DNA from: a virus
Strand: one strand, 5' to 3'
Length of the DNA stretch: 51,172 nt
Virus record (IMG/VR): IMGVR_UViG_3300027733_000070
Coordinates: 1 to 51,172 of that record
This document shows positions 30,386 to 39,771 of this stretch, one piece after another. How positions within the stretch are numbered: position 1 is the stretch's first letter; each line of letters begins with the position of its first letter. The notes beneath the pieces were generated by a model. It was not told where the DNA came from, searched no databases, and worked only from the letters and a program-made list of their open reading frames with translations. Both the position numbers and the translations under genes were made by a program.

Positions 30386-31875
30386 TATTGTGTTAGGTTA
30401 ATCGGTATAATTTCGTACTCAAATTGTTCTTCATTGTATATTTTAACTCTTTCTAGAAAATGATTAAGTGTGTAATTTTTATGAGAAGCTGTTGCGCAAT
30501 CATCAGAAATATCGTATAATGTGGCTCTATCCTTATTACTTCCTTTTCTTAGTACTCTACCAATACTTTGTAAATTACGAATTCTAGATTTACTTGGAGA
30601 AGCAAAGATTACATTATGTAAATTTCTAATGCTAACTCCAGTACTAAAAACCCCATAAGAAGCAACAATAATTGCGTTTGATTCTCTTTCTGTAATTTCT
30701 CTTACTTTCTCTCTTTCTTCCGCATTCACTCCACCATGAACAAAGAATATTTTACGATTGATTTCACTGCTACTATTTATCAACTCATAAAGTGGCTGAC
30801 CATGAGTTTCCACTCTAGAGAAGAGAATAAGAGTATTTCCTTTGAGACTGAGAGCAAGATTTTTAATGAAATTATTTCTTTTCTCATTAGTAATGATAAA
30901 TTGAATTTCATCTTCATACGTATCAAATTTTTGTGGAGGATGTTTCAACACCAAACAATGTATATCAAGTTGAGATGCTCTTCCTTTGTCCATCAGTTCT
31001 TTAGTCCCAACTGCTTTATATGCTGGTCCAAAGAGTCCAGAAATTACCCATTCGTGAGTTTGTCCATCTTTTCCACCGCTTGATAAAGTTCCAGTAAAAC
31101 CAAATCTATATTTGATATTGTGGCATTTCTTCATAATATCAACTAGACTTTTTGATTTTACACAATGGCACTCATCTATAATAATAACATCATAAGAATC
31201 AAAGAACGATTTATCCATTGTAATAAGTGATTGCCAGGTAGATAGTGTAACTGATAAATCTGTTACTTTTTCTCTACCAGAGAAAATCTTATGACAATGT
31301 TCTTCGGAATTCCATCCATATTCATTGAAGTCATTATACATCTGATGAATCAATCCAGTAGTAGGAAAGACTATTAGTATTTTTAAATTCTTGGCTACGT
31401 AATATCTAATTAACGTATAAATTAGAAAACTCTTTCCAGAAGAGGTTGCAGAAACAATAGTCTTACGATTATATCTCAAACATTCATAAACTGCATTTAT
31501 CTGATAATCATAAGGTTCAAATGGTTTGCTAGCCTTAGCTATAATCGCCCGCATATAGCCCTGTACGCCCTCAGAAGAGACTTCTTCGTTGATTTCAAAT
31601 GGAAGTCCATAAAACTTACTAAACTTAAATTCATAGGTATATCCGAGATTTTTTAGTTTAGCAATTACTCTATCTAGAAGACCAACATAAATTTCTCCAG
31701 TATGAGTTGATAATAAATGTATTACCCCATTCCAAGATTTGCTTCTATATTGAGGCATAAACTTGGCCGATTCCAACTCAAATGTAAAGAATGGTGCTAG
31801 TTCATATAGTACATGAGGTTCACATTCAAGCTTGATGAAAACCTCATTCTTCTTAGATATTATAACATCAGACAT
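30385..31875 (-). CDS. uvsW: UvsW RNA-DNA/recombination helicase
   Basis: The 496-residue SF2 helicase (T4 UvsW 503) has motif I VSATSSGKSFLIYTLIRYY, motif II VIIIDECHCV, motif III FGFTGTLSSG, and motif VI LQSIGRVLRKGSN. UvsW unwinds R-loops and branched DNA and drives the switch from origin-dependent to recombination-dependent replication; in T4 it is late-expressed, which fits its place behind a late box (32874-32881). It follows uvsY with no gap (TAAATG) and leads into the LSm-like gene. Confidence 0.95.
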   Translation of the reverse strand: MSDVIISKKNEVFIKLECEPHVLYELAPFFTFELESAKFMPQYRSKSWNGVIHLLSTHTGEIYVGLLDRVIAKLKNLGYTYEFKFSKFYGLPFEINEEVSSEGVQGYMRAIIAKASKPFEPYDYQINAVYECLRYNRKTIVSATSSGKSFLIYTLIRYYVAKNLKILIVFPTTGLIHQMYNDFNEYGWNSEEHCHKIFSGREKVTDLSVTLSTWQSLITMDKSFFDSYDVIIIDECHCVKSKSLVDIMKKCHNIKYRFGFTGTLSSGGKDGQTHEWVISGLFGPAYKAVGTKELMDKGRASQLDIHCLVLKHPPQKFDTYEDEIQFIITNEKRNNFIKNLALSLKGNTLILFSRVETHGQPLYELINSSSEINRKIFFVHGGVNAEEREKVREITERESNAIIVASYGVFSTGVSIRNLHNVIFASPSKSRIRNLQSIGRVLRKGSNKDRATLYDISDDCATASHKNYTLNHFLERVKIYNEEQFEYEIIPINLTQ

Positions 31876-32304
31876 TTAAAATCCTGCTGTGAATTTAATA
31901 TATTCAATACTATTTTTAATTTGGAATCCACGATTATGAATCATCTTTATGATATCTTCTAGGTACTTCAACATCGTGTCATAATACATAACTTGGAGTT
32001 TATTGTCTCCTAACTGTTTATCTGCACTCAATGTTTTTTCTAGGTGGTCTTTATCTCTTATTTTTTTATCATAGGGATTTTGTTCATATACCTCTTTATC
32101 TGCCTTTCCAGTATAGTATTCATATTTCTCGTGTAATAATTTATTATTTTCTTGTTCTTGTTTTTTTCTAAGAAGAAGTAGATTATTATAAATTTCGTAA
32201 TACTTTGCGTGTAATGATGATATTTTTAATGATTCATCTTGTAAGTTATCAATATCAATTTTGGAATCTTGATTCCACATAGTTTGTATTTCATTTAAAT
32301 TCAT
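31876..32304 (-). CDS. uvsY: UvsY recombination mediator
   Basis: The 142-residue protein (T4 UvsY 137) has EKYEYYTGKADKEVYEQNPY, which parallels the T4 LDYYSGRGDGDEF stretch, then TLSADKQLGDNKLQVMYYDT and AIK/IKNSIEYIKFTAGF at the C-terminus. UvsY loads UvsX on gp32-coated ssDNA. The start overlaps the upstream virion gene as ATGA. Confidence 0.92.
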   Translation of the reverse strand: MNLNEIQTMWNQDSKIDIDNLQDESLKISSLHAKYYEIYNNLLLLRKKQEQENNKLLHEKYEYYTGKADKEVYEQNPYDKKIRDKDHLEKTLSADKQLGDNKLQVMYYDTMLKYLEDIIKMIHNRGFQIKNSIEYIKFTAGF

Positions 32305-32861
32305 AAAAGATTTCCGCTGTTGTCCGTTATTTCATAATAAGTATATTTAAATTTGACTTCTGCAGACATAAATGTTGTATCATTTTCTGTTGCATCAAAT
32401 AGTAAAGTTGTTAAGTCATAGGGAAATAAATCATAAAATTTTATTTGAAAATTTGGTCTCAAATTACTATTTAAAATTTGAAGCGTTCCGTCTGAGTATA
32501 TATTTAGGTTAGTTCCATTACGATTTTTAATATAAGTATTATCACTTTGTAAATCATAAATTTGTTTCAATGATTCTGGGAATCCCAATCCTCTCATCCA
32601 ATTCTGAATTTCCATATAATTCTCTAAATCCTCATCTACCATAAATTTGAGACGGAAATCTTCAAATTTAATAATATCTCCTGGTTGAGGAATATTTGTC
32701 AGATATGATGGTTGATTAGCTATTCCTAGAGTAATTGATGGTATATTAGATGTATTAGTAAAGAATGCTACCTTTGGTGCTCTTATTAGAGTGAACTTAA
32801 ATTGAGTGGGGGATAAGAAATTTCTATTCTGTATCTGCCCACTATAAACATTTCCAGTCAT
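32301..32861 (-). CDS. Tail-tube-like virion protein
   Basis: The 186-residue protein has FLSPTQFKFTLIRAPKVAFF, TSNIPSITLG, QPGDIIKFEDFRLKFMVDED and LENYMEIQNWMRGLG. This order parallels gp19 in this window (FEVSIP, ANLPAS, GRILKVAGDRTFDIW, VINDEDFKLRTAFEQWM), so a gp19/gp48/gp54-type tail-tube fold is likely. It might be a tube-initiator or baseplate-cap protein. A late box lies 13 bp upstream. The name is inferred. Confidence 0.75.
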   Translation of the reverse strand: MTGNVYSGQIQNRNFLSPTQFKFTLIRAPKVAFFTNTSNIPSITLGIANQPSYLTNIPQPGDIIKFEDFRLKFMVDEDLENYMEIQNWMRGLGFPESLKQIYDLQSDNTYIKNRNGTNLNIYSDGTLQILNSNLRPNFQIKFYDLFPYDLTTLLFDATENDTTFMSAEVKFKYTYYEITDNSGNLL

Positions 32862-32873
32862 ATGATTTTTAGT

Positions 32874-32881
32874 TATTTATG
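32874..32881 (-). promoter_or_regulatory. Late-promoter box CATAAATA
   Basis: CATAAATA on the minus strand, only 13 bp before the ATG at 32861, which would leave a very short leader. Confidence 0.5.
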
Positions 32882-32887
32882 TTGCTA

Positions 32888-32916
32888 TTGACTATAAGAA
32901 GATTATCATATATAAT
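32888..32916 (+). promoter_or_regulatory. Sigma70-type promoter of the plus-strand endonuclease
   Basis: TTGACT (32888-32893), 17 bp, TATAAT (32911-32916) on the plus strand. It drives the only plus-strand gene here and starts 7 bp past the divergent late box. Confidence 0.85.
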
Positions 32917-32937
32917 ACACTTGGTTGGGAGGTTGAT

Positions 32938-34440
32938 GTGAATATTGTAGAGATTATTAAAAATAATTGGGATAAAAATAAATTCATATCATTATCCCTT
33001 AATAAGAATATAAAGTTACAAATTGAGAATGAAACATCGTTTTTAAATTCTTATTATGCTTCTATTCCTCTAAGGACTAGGGCTTATGTGATAATTAATG
33101 ATATTACCGAGAAGACACTACCAAGATGTAAATGTGGATGTGAAAAAGTAGCGGCTATTAATAAAACATATTCAGACCAAGGATTTAGAGAATATTCTGG
33201 ACCGGATTGTTCTAGAAAAGATAAAACAATCAACAAGGATATTCTAAAAAAACTTGAGGATAAAGAATGGTTGTACGAACAAAGAATAGTTCAAAAAAAA
33301 GCAATAGAATTAATTGGAACTGAATTAGGAATATCTCCCATACCAGTTACTAAGTGGTTAAGAATACATAAAATTGATATAATGCTTGATGCTAGAAGAA
33401 GAAATAGTCTTGCCACTAATATATTAAATGATAAGGCTAAATTGGAAGAATTATATGGTTCTGGAATGACCTGTGAGCAAATTGCTGAAACTCTTAGTAC
33501 TACTAAATCAACAGTTGCAAGATGGTTGTCTTTTTATGACATTGAGACAAGACCATCTAATTCTTATGAACGAAAAATCAATAAAGTTAGTAATGAGGAG
33601 AAGTCTCTCTTAGAATTTATTGTTGGTATATATTCAGGTGAGATAATATCATCAAATCGTTCTATATTAAATGGTAAAGAATTGGACATATATTTACCAG
33701 AAAAAAATATTGCTATAGAATATAATGGATTATATTCTCATTATTATAGACCCTGGGAATCTAGTGAATCACTTATTAAAGATTCGGCATATCATTTAAA
33801 TAAGACACTACAATGTGAATCTGAAGGAATACAATTAATTCATTTATTTAGTGATGAGTGGTTAATTAAAAGAAGTATCGTAGAGTCTATTCTAAAAAGT
33901 AAATTAGGAATTAATGAAAGGATATATGCACGAAAATGTAAAATTGATGAGGTGGATACTCATACCAAAAATATATTTCTAAATTCCTATCATATTCAAG
34001 GGGAGGATAAGAGTAAGATTAAACTTTGTCTAAAATATAATGAGGAAATATTATGTGTGATGACATTTACTAATTCTAGATTTAATAAAAATTATAAATG
34101 GGAACTTTCTAGATTCTGTACTAAAAGTGGATATAATGTTATTGGTGGATTTACTAAATTATTATCACACTTCAGAAAGAGTAACATTGGGTCTATTATT
34201 TCTTATGCAGATCGTAGATATTCTAATGGTAATGTTTATAGAACCAATGGATTTGATTTGATTCATATTAATTCACCATCTTATTATTATGTTGATAAAA
34301 ATTGTTTAGAGAGACACAATCGGATGAAATTCCAGAAGAAGTATATTGATGCTTATGATTGTACTGAATATGAGAAAGCTAGAGAATTAGGATTCAATAA
34401 GATATTTGATTGTGGTTCTTATGCTTTCGGATTATCATAA
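32938..34440 (+). CDS. Free-standing VSR/EDxHD-type homing endonuclease
   Basis: The 500-residue protein starts with GTG (SD GGGAGG, 5-nt spacing). The N-terminal third has a cluster CKCGCEKVAAINKTYSDQGF, two helix-turn-helix segments (WLYEQRIVQKKAIELIGTEL, SGMTCEQIAETLSTTKSTVA) and a nuclease core ELDIYLPEKNIAIEYNGLYS, HY, KDSAYHLNKTLQCESEGIQL, IHLFSDEW, which follow the EDxHD/VSR fold of phage homing enzymes such as I-Bth0305I. It is the only gene on its strand, between virion genes at 32301 and gp23, with its own promoter, as expected for a mobile insertion. It contains no obvious frameshift and looks intact. Confidence 0.86.
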   Translation: MNIVEIIKNNWDKNKFISLSLNKNIKLQIENETSFLNSYYASIPLRTRAYVIINDITEKTLPRCKCGCEKVAAINKTYSDQGFREYSGPDCSRKDKTINKDILKKLEDKEWLYEQRIVQKKAIELIGTELGISPIPVTKWLRIHKIDIMLDARRRNSLATNILNDKAKLEELYGSGMTCEQIAETLSTTKSTVARWLSFYDIETRPSNSYERKINKVSNEEKSLLEFIVGIYSGEIISSNRSILNGKELDIYLPEKNIAIEYNGLYSHYYRPWESSESLIKDSAYHLNKTLQCESEGIQLIHLFSDEWLIKRSIVESILKSKLGINERIYARKCKIDEVDTHTKNIFLNSYHIQGEDKSKIKLCLKYNEEILCVMTFTNSRFNKNYKWELSRFCTKSGYNVIGGFTKLLSHFRKSNIGSIISYADRRYSNGNVYRTNGFDLIHINSPSYYYVDKNCLERHNRMKFQKKYIDAYDCTEYEKARELGFNKIFDCGSYAFGLS

Positions 34441-34443
34441 AAA

Positions 34444-34465
34444 AAGAGACCCTTTCGGGTCTCTT
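34444..34465. terminator. Bidirectional terminator between the endonuclease and gp23
   Basis: Perfect 9-bp stem AAGAGACCC-TTTC-GGGTCTCTT. On the minus strand it is followed by TTTTTTTAT, making it the gp23 terminator; on the plus strand a stronger A-run precedes it. It begins 3 bp after the endonuclease stop. Confidence 0.9.
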
Positions 34466-34485
34466 GAGTCAAATGTGAATGAGGC

Positions 34486-35898
34486 TCACATTAGATTGGT
34501 GATTTTAACACGACGATAGTATCTGTTAGCATTGATGGTCAATGCACCTAGACCCTTGGTTAGACCTTCAGCAAATGGATTGGCAACTAGACCATAGCGA
34601 GTCTTGAAGCCAATTTTTGGTTGGAAGGTATTCTCACCAACGGCACGAACCATTTGGAGAGGAATATAAGGACAATAGAAGAGACCAGCATCATAAGGAG
34701 AAGAACCCTTATAACCAACAACGTAATACTGATTAGCAGATACGTTAGCAGAATATGGGTCAATATAAACGCGATACTTACCCATTAGAACACCAGCGAA
34801 GGTGTTACCGGTATCATCAACATTTAGATTGGCGTTTAGAGCAGGGGTATAGTCAAGTACACCAGCCATAGTTAGCGCAGAGGCTACGTCAGCTGAGCAC
34901 AGAATTACATTGCCCTTCCCTCTACGAGTTCTTTGTGCGATTGCGTTAGCATCACGCTCAATTTGGAATAGAAGACCCTTGAACTTTTCAACGGACCAAC
35001 GACCATTGGAGTCAACATCAAGGTCAAATACACCAGGAGTAGCTACGTTAACAGCAGCACCTTGCTCAGCAACCTTATAAATGGTACGAATAACTTCGCG
35101 GTTGATTTCAGCAAGAATCTCAGTGGAGAGAATATTTGCTAGTTCCGCTTCAGCATTCAAACCGTGAATTGCCTTAAGGTCTTGAGCTAGTTCAAGGGTG
35201 TATTCTGCCTTTAGAGCACGGCTCTTGGCTTCAACAAGAACCTTCTCAATTGAGAAAGCCATTTCGTTGAACTGGTCACCAGTACCAGCACCAAGATTTT
35301 CAGAATCGCCAGTCTTCATACCTTGGCCTACTTGGTAGGCGGTAGAAGAAGCACTACCAACAGGATTAAGAAGACCAGGATTGGTACCAGAGTTGGTGTT
35401 ATTGGTAGTACCAAAACCAACAGCAGGATCGGTGAAACCAGCGGTTGCATTAAAGCCTGAATCTTGACCGGAGAAAGTAGTATCTACTTCATTGTAGAAA
35501 GCTTCTTCACCAGCTTGATTGGTATAGCGTGATCGCATCGCAAAGATTAGTCCAGTAGGACCAGTCATTGGTTGAACGCCAGCTAGGTCATAAGCAACTA
35601 GATTAGGCATAGCCCGACGAATTAGGCTGATTAGAACGGGGTCAAAACCAGCAACAGGACCACCAGGAGCAGCACTACCACCGAATCCACCACCAGCACC
35701 AGCAGCATTAGCTGCGTTAGTTGGAGTTTCAGTTAGTAGACCAGCTCCACCGAAGGCGTGTTCGTCTCTTAGGGATTTTTCTTGATTTTCGAGCAAGACA
35801 GCGGTTACTGCTTTACGATGAGAATCTCTGATGGGGTCTAGACCATCATAGTTCAGAAGCGGTGCCCACTTTTCTTGCAGATGTTCAGATTGAAACAT
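34486..35898 (-). CDS. 23: Major capsid protein (T4 gp23)
   Basis: The 470-residue protein starts MFQSEHLQEKWAPLLNYDGL, with DPIRDSHRKAVTAVLLENQE and later MTGPTGLIFAMRSRY, TAEYTLELAQDLKAIHG-like and GRWSVEKFKGLLFQIERDAN segments typical of gp23. The N-terminal prodomain ends at LLTE (Glu57), a fitting gp21 cleavage site followed by an Ala/Gly-rich linker. An AGAGGT SD lies upstream. It assembles the head around scaffold gp22. Confidence 0.96.
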   Translation of the reverse strand: MFQSEHLQEKWAPLLNYDGLDPIRDSHRKAVTAVLLENQEKSLRDEHAFGGAGLLTETPTNAANAAGAGGGFGGSAAPGGPVAGFDPVLISLIRRAMPNLVAYDLAGVQPMTGPTGLIFAMRSRYTNQAGEEAFYNEVDTTFSGQDSGFNATAGFTDPAVGFGTTNNTNSGTNPGLLNPVGSASSTAYQVGQGMKTGDSENLGAGTGDQFNEMAFSIEKVLVEAKSRALKAEYTLELAQDLKAIHGLNAEAELANILSTEILAEINREVIRTIYKVAEQGAAVNVATPGVFDLDVDSNGRWSVEKFKGLLFQIERDANAIAQRTRRGKGNVILCSADVASALTMAGVLDYTPALNANLNVDDTGNTFAGVLMGKYRVYIDPYSANVSANQYYVVGYKGSSPYDAGLFYCPYIPLQMVRAVGENTFQPKIGFKTRYGLVANPFAEGLTKGLGALTINANRYYRRVKITNLM

Positions 35899-35952
35899 TT
35901 GCGTTTACCTCTTTTAAAAATTGTGTTTGTTTTGTTTGAATTAATAAGAAAT

Positions 35953-37137
35953 TCATTTATTGGACAGCAGAGAGGCTGCTTTCAGATAAGATTCCATTGA
36001 ACCTGAATAAGATACAGGAGCAATATCAAATCCTTCAGAAAGAGTTTCTGGCTGGGATTTTTGGTTTCTCAGTTGTGAAGGGAAATATGATTCCTTCAGA
36101 GTCACCAATTTGTCACGGTATTCTCTCTCACCTTCAAACTCAACACTTTCGGCAAGTGAAGCGAGCTTTTCTTTCTGAGTGATCGCAAGACCATCAGCTA
36201 CAACACCAAAGATTCTATCGGCAACAGACTCAGAGAGTCTCTTGTTTAATTGAATGTTTCTGTCAATTTGCTCGTTGAGTTTTGTCTCCATATCATCAAG
36301 TTTTTCTACCATATTTTCAAGTACATCATATTTTTCTTCAGGGAGTTGTACATAATGTTCTTCAAAAAGTTCCTTCATACCAGATAGGAAGGACTCAGTA
36401 AGTTCTTCCTTAAGACCACGCTCTACAACAAGAGCGTTTTCTTGAATCCACTCTTCAGCAACATACTCAAGATAGGAATCAACCCTATCTTCAAGTTCTT
36501 CTTTAATAGTTTGAACTTCTTCAAGAAGAGCTTCTTCATACTGAACTTCTAAAGCTTCACGAATATCGCTTACTTTAGAACGAAGAGCAGCCTCAAAAAT
36601 GGTGCGAGCCTTTTCTTGGAACTCTTCAGAAAGCTCTTCACCAGATAGAAGAGCATTTACATCATCCTCAATATCAAACTCTTCTTCTTCTTCTTCGTCT
36701 TCATCAGTTTCTTCGTCTAGTTCTTCCTCAGGCTCATTAGACTTCTTAGACTTCTTAGACTTCTTAGACTTATCATTTTCGTCTTCCTCTTCATCATTTT
36801 TAGGAGCTTCCTCTTTCTCATCTTCAGGGGCTTCCTCTTCATCATCTTCAGGGGCTTGAAGACCTTTCAGTGGGTCAGCTGCTTTTGCTCCACGGTTAAC
36901 AACATCACTCACTTGAGCTAATGTTTTACCTGGGGTTACTAATTTAGCTGAATCATCATCAGACTTATAATTCTCCGGAGTAGGACCACCAAGGTCTTCC
37001 CAGCTACCAGTTTGACCATCTGGAATACCAGTGGTTAATTTTTGGATTGGGTCACCAGGACGCGCATTAGCATTTACTGCAGTGCGTGACTGAGAATTTT
37101 TTGCTTCCACTTCGTTTAGTGTTTTACCACGAGACAT
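35953..37137 (-). CDS. 22: Prohead scaffold core protein (T4 gp22)
   Basis: The 394-residue protein has an intrinsically disordered N-terminal third (repeated GKTL motifs: MSRGKTLNEVEAKNSQS, TPGKTLAQVSDVV), an acidic segment with many Glu/Asp and a KKSKKSKKS stretch, then long acidic coiled coils (EELEDRVDSYLEYVAEEWIQ). It ends in ESYLKAASLLSNK. In T4 gp22 is cut by gp21 during maturation. It lies directly upstream of gp23 in the transcript, as in T4. Confidence 0.92.
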   Translation of the reverse strand: MSRGKTLNEVEAKNSQSRTAVNANARPGDPIQKLTTGIPDGQTGSWEDLGGPTPENYKSDDDSAKLVTPGKTLAQVSDVVNRGAKAADPLKGLQAPEDDEEEAPEDEKEEAPKNDEEEDENDKSKKSKKSKKSNEPEEELDEETDEDEEEEEEFDIEDDVNALLSGEELSEEFQEKARTIFEAALRSKVSDIREALEVQYEEALLEEVQTIKEELEDRVDSYLEYVAEEWIQENALVVERGLKEELTESFLSGMKELFEEHYVQLPEEKYDVLENMVEKLDDMETKLNEQIDRNIQLNKRLSESVADRIFGVVADGLAITQKEKLASLAESVEFEGEREYRDKLVTLKESYFPSQLRNQKSQPETLSEGFDIAPVSYSGSMESYLKAASLLSNK

Positions 37138-37173
37138 TTGAACTCTCCGTTTTAACCTTTTAATATCTTTATT

Positions 37174-37181
37174 TATTTATG
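37174..37181 (-). promoter_or_regulatory. Late-promoter box CATAAATA before gp22
   Basis: CATAAATA on the minus strand, 36 bp upstream of the gp22 ATG, with a second overlapping AAATAAAT. Confidence 0.6.
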
Positions 37182-37206
37182 CTGATTAGATTTTTAAGAA
37201 TCTAAA

Positions 37207-38961
37207 TTAAAGCATACTTAAATAATTTTCAAAGTGAAGAAGTTTTCTTTCTTCAGTTAGTCTATTATTAAAAGCATCCTTTTCAATTTGCTTCTTCATA
37301 TTTGAAGCAATATATTCTTGTTTATTAGTATCATATAACCAATTTACTCCTTCCATAATTCCTTCTACAAATGCCGTCTGGCAACTTGGGTCGTGAACTA
37401 TATCAGCAGTGGCCAATTTAAAGTCTTTGGCTACCATTGAGTATCCATATTGAGTAGGAATTAAACTACCCACTCCACGAGTGGATATTCCAAGTTTAAT
37501 TCCAGCTTCATAAAGATTTTGGGCGATTTTACCCATTGGGGTATCTAGAAGTTTAGCCTTACCAATAAATCTATTGCCGTCTTGTTTAAGGCTTTCAATT
37601 ATATGTGATACTCTGTCTAGATTTATAGATGGTCCACAATTACCAGTCCAGTAAGTATATCCATTTTGTTCAACCATAAAGTTAGTATTCTCAACTTGAA
37701 TGCAATATACTTTATTATTCCAATCTTCCTCCAAGATTTTTAAAAATCTCGCATCTAGATATATTCCTTTTGTAGATAAGAATCTACAGAAGTATAGTTT
37801 CGATTTAGTTGTAGCTTTAATAGTCCTATCTGCAAAGGTATAGTCCTTCTCACATAGCTCATCAAATCTTGAAATTCCGAGTCCAGCAATAACTGCTATG
37901 TGTGAAATATCATCAATCAATTTTTTAGAAGTGCTGAATACATCGCAACGAGAATATTTCTCATCAATACTACCTCTACCATCCCCAAGCACAAAGTAAT
38001 CAATAAAGATTCTAGCTGCCTCTGAATTTAAGTTCCATATTACATCTTTCGGGACATATTTATGATAACAATCTCCAATAGGATATAAATATTCACCAAG
38101 TCGCCTATCATAACAAGACCAATCTATTCTATTTCCATACTTAGATTCATTCCACTCCAATCCATCTAGTGAATATAAAACCTCCCGAATTGCATCGGCT
38201 TTATGTCCTTCATTTTGACAGATACTAATGGAATATGAGCCATTACTTTTTTTAGAGCAACTTCCTTCTGATAAATAAATACCCAAAAATGCAACAAAGC
38301 TACTAAATTCTAACTCAAGATTGGAAAGATATTTTAAAGTTTTATCAGTAATTGCGGTAATAGTATTGGATTTTGGGATAGTATACACATCGGGATGAGT
38401 TGTATTCACCCCTAATGAATATTTTGGGATATACCACTTGGATAACTTATTTTGCCCACTCAAGTCTTCAAATATTTCTTGAGCGGTAACGAATTTATAT
38501 TCATTATGATTTCTTGAATTGTAGATTAAAAATCTATGATCGGGAGTTACTTTAGTATCAATTCCCCTATTCTTTAAATTATACAATATTCCTTTATGGG
38601 AATTGACGACTACCTTTTTAATTGGGTGTAGCTCTACTTCTTTCGTGGTGGGATTCAATGTGTAAACTAACTCACCTTCCTTTGAATCTTGAATATGCTT
38701 CCACCCATCATCTGCAGTTAATAGTTTAGCATCACCACTTAAGCAGGGATGACCAAGTTCACCTAAGGCGCGATTTTCATTTACATAAGTTTTCACATAA
38801 TCATTTACGGCATTTTCTAATACATCTCTACTATATTGTCTTTTATTTCTATTTGTGGAATTTGCTTCCATAAAAATACCTTGTATATAAAAGGTCTTTT
38901 TACCATTCCTTTCTTCAGTTAGAACCTTAATGTCCTGTGCTTCTTCTGTTATCAGTTTCAT
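37207..38961 (-). CDS. 21: Prohead protease (T4 gp21) with in-frame LAGLIDADG intein
   Basis: The 584-residue ORF codes for a 215-residue gp21 once the 369-residue intein is removed. Extein parts are MKLITEEAQDIKVLTEERNG, NRNKRQYSRDVLENAVNDY and RALGELGHP (catalytic His region), then CGPSINLDRVSHIIESLKQD, AGIKLGISTRGVGSL (Ser nucleophile region), and the usual C-terminus. The protease cleaves after (L/I)xE motifs in gp22, gp23 and internal proteins, so splicing gates head maturation. It lies between gp22 and a small virion gene and starts with the stop overlap of that gene. Confidence 0.94.
   Translation of the reverse strand: MKLITEEAQDIKVLTEERNGKKTFYIQGIFMEANSTNRNKRQYSRDVLENAVNDYVKTYVNENRALGELGHPCLSGDAKLLTADDGWKHIQDSKEGELVYTLNPTTKEVELHPIKKVVVNSHKGILYNLKNRGIDTKVTPDHRFLIYNSRNHNEYKFVTAQEIFEDLSGQNKLSKWYIPKYSLGVNTTHPDVYTIPKSNTITAITDKTLKYLSNLELEFSSFVAFLGIYLSEGSCSKKSNGSYSISICQNEGHKADAIREVLYSLDGLEWNESKYGNRIDWSCYDRRLGEYLYPIGDCYHKYVPKDVIWNLNSEAARIFIDYFVLGDGRGSIDEKYSRCDVFSTSKKLIDDISHIAVIAGLGISRFDELCEKDYTFADRTIKATTKSKLYFCRFLSTKGIYLDARFLKILEEDWNNKVYCIQVENTNFMVEQNGYTYWTGNCGPSINLDRVSHIIESLKQDGNRFIGKAKLLDTPMGKIAQNLYEAGIKLGISTRGVGSLIPTQYGYSMVAKDFKLATADIVHDPSCQTAFVEGIMEGVNWLYDTNKQEYIASNMKKQIEKDAFNNRLTEERKLLHFENYLSML
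37639..38745 (-). mobile_element. LAGLIDADG intein in gp21 (369 aa)
   Basis: Block A is CLSGDAKLLTADDG after GHP, block B is DTKVTPDHRFLIY, and two LAGLIDADG-like helices are visible (FLGIYLSEGS and YFVLGDGRGS). Block F is VYCIQVENTNFMVEQNG and block G is YWTGN followed by Cys. The penultimate His of most inteins is replaced by Gly, so Asn cyclisation must be His-independent. The nuclease motifs have an E/D in each helix and look complete, so homing could be active. Confidence 0.92.
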
Positions 38962-39509
38962 TAGGCGTCTCCTGAGATTTGTACTTGTTGGTAATAAAGA
39001 ACTCCAGTTCCAGTTCCATAAGAAGCAACTTTCACGGACTTTCTTAAATCTCCATCGGAGTTGAATGATGTAACAATTCCACTAGTATCAGTTCCAATAG
39101 ATACTCTAGTTGAGAAGTATCCACCTGGATTGGCTGAATTGTTTATAGATATTACTGGTTGATGGGTAAAATTATGATATGGTTGGGTTACAGAGGTGAA
39201 GGTAACATAATCACCAACTACAAATGGGCTACCGGTTCCTTGTGGGAAATCAATAGTGGTGGTAGTTCCTGTTATAATACCAACCACACTTTGAGATGCT
39301 GGACTTAAAGCAAGTGTTGCGGTTCCACCAGAAGGAACATAATAATCCGTTGCCGATGCCGTTGGTTCAGTACCAATTGCAATAAAGGCACCAGAAGCTG
39401 TGGCTACAACTCTTAGTACCTTTGATTGAATAGATAAAGCCGATGACTTTACTGATGTGGCGGCGGTAATTGCGATTGAATTACCAAGTCCCACTGGTTT
39501 ATGCGCCAT
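38961..39509 (-). CDS. Small virion structural protein
   Basis: The 182-residue protein is beta-rich (MAHKPVGLGNSIAITAATSV, VLRVVATASGAFIAIGTEPT, ASATDYYVPSGGTATLALSP). Similar proteins occur among cyanophage head genes. No enzymatic motif, signal peptide or membrane segment is visible. It ends exactly at the gp21 start (overlap of one base) and has a TATAAATA box 26 bp upstream. The placement between gp20 and gp21 suggests head or neck decoration. Confidence 0.78.
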   Translation of the reverse strand: MAHKPVGLGNSIAITAATSVKSSALSIQSKVLRVVATASGAFIAIGTEPTASATDYYVPSGGTATLALSPASQSVVGIITGTTTTIDFPQGTGSPFVVGDYVTFTSVTQPYHNFTHQPVISINNSANPGGYFSTRVSIGTDTSGIVTSFNSDGDLRKSVKVASYGTGTGVLYYQQVQISGDA

Positions 39510-39534
39510 TATCTTATTATACAGTTATATTAGT

Positions 39535-39542
39535 TATTTATA
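39535..39542 (-). promoter_or_regulatory. Late promoter TATAAATA
   Basis: Exact TATAAATA on the minus strand, 26 bp before the ATG at 39509; probably also serves gp21. Confidence 0.72.
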
Positions 39543-39561
39543 GAATTATTAGTTCTAAAAA

Positions 39562-39744
39562 TCACTTAACTTCTTTTGCACCATTCTTTTTTAGTTGGTC
39601 TTCAACTTGAAGGATAATAAATGAAACAATTCCATTAGATTTGATTTGGGGAATTGCACCAAGAGCTTCAGAAAGAATAAGAAGAACTGTTGCGATTGTT
39701 GCTTTATTTGCTGCTAAAAATGTGAGAAGTGCTGCTAAAGACAT
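39562..39744 (-). CDS. Small two-segment membrane protein, possible holin
   Basis: The 60-residue protein starts at ATG 39744 with GAGGT upstream; a TTG frame further up is rejected. Two hydrophobic stretches (AALLTFLAANKATIATVLLI and GIVSFIILQV) are joined by a short polar turn, and the C-terminus is charged (EDQLKKNGAKEVK). The size and topology fit a holin-like or other small membrane protein made late. Late timing is supported by a GATAAATA box ~28 bp upstream. Confidence 0.6.
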   Translation of the reverse strand: MSLAALLTFLAANKATIATVLLILSEALGAIPQIKSNGIVSFIILQVEDQLKKNGAKEVK

Positions 39745-39771
39745 AATGACCTCAAATGTTGTGTTCAATAT

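Noticed and set aside
36599-36859. Plus-strand Ser-rich ORF
   Set aside because: It is the reverse complement of the Glu/Asp/Lys codon runs of gp22.
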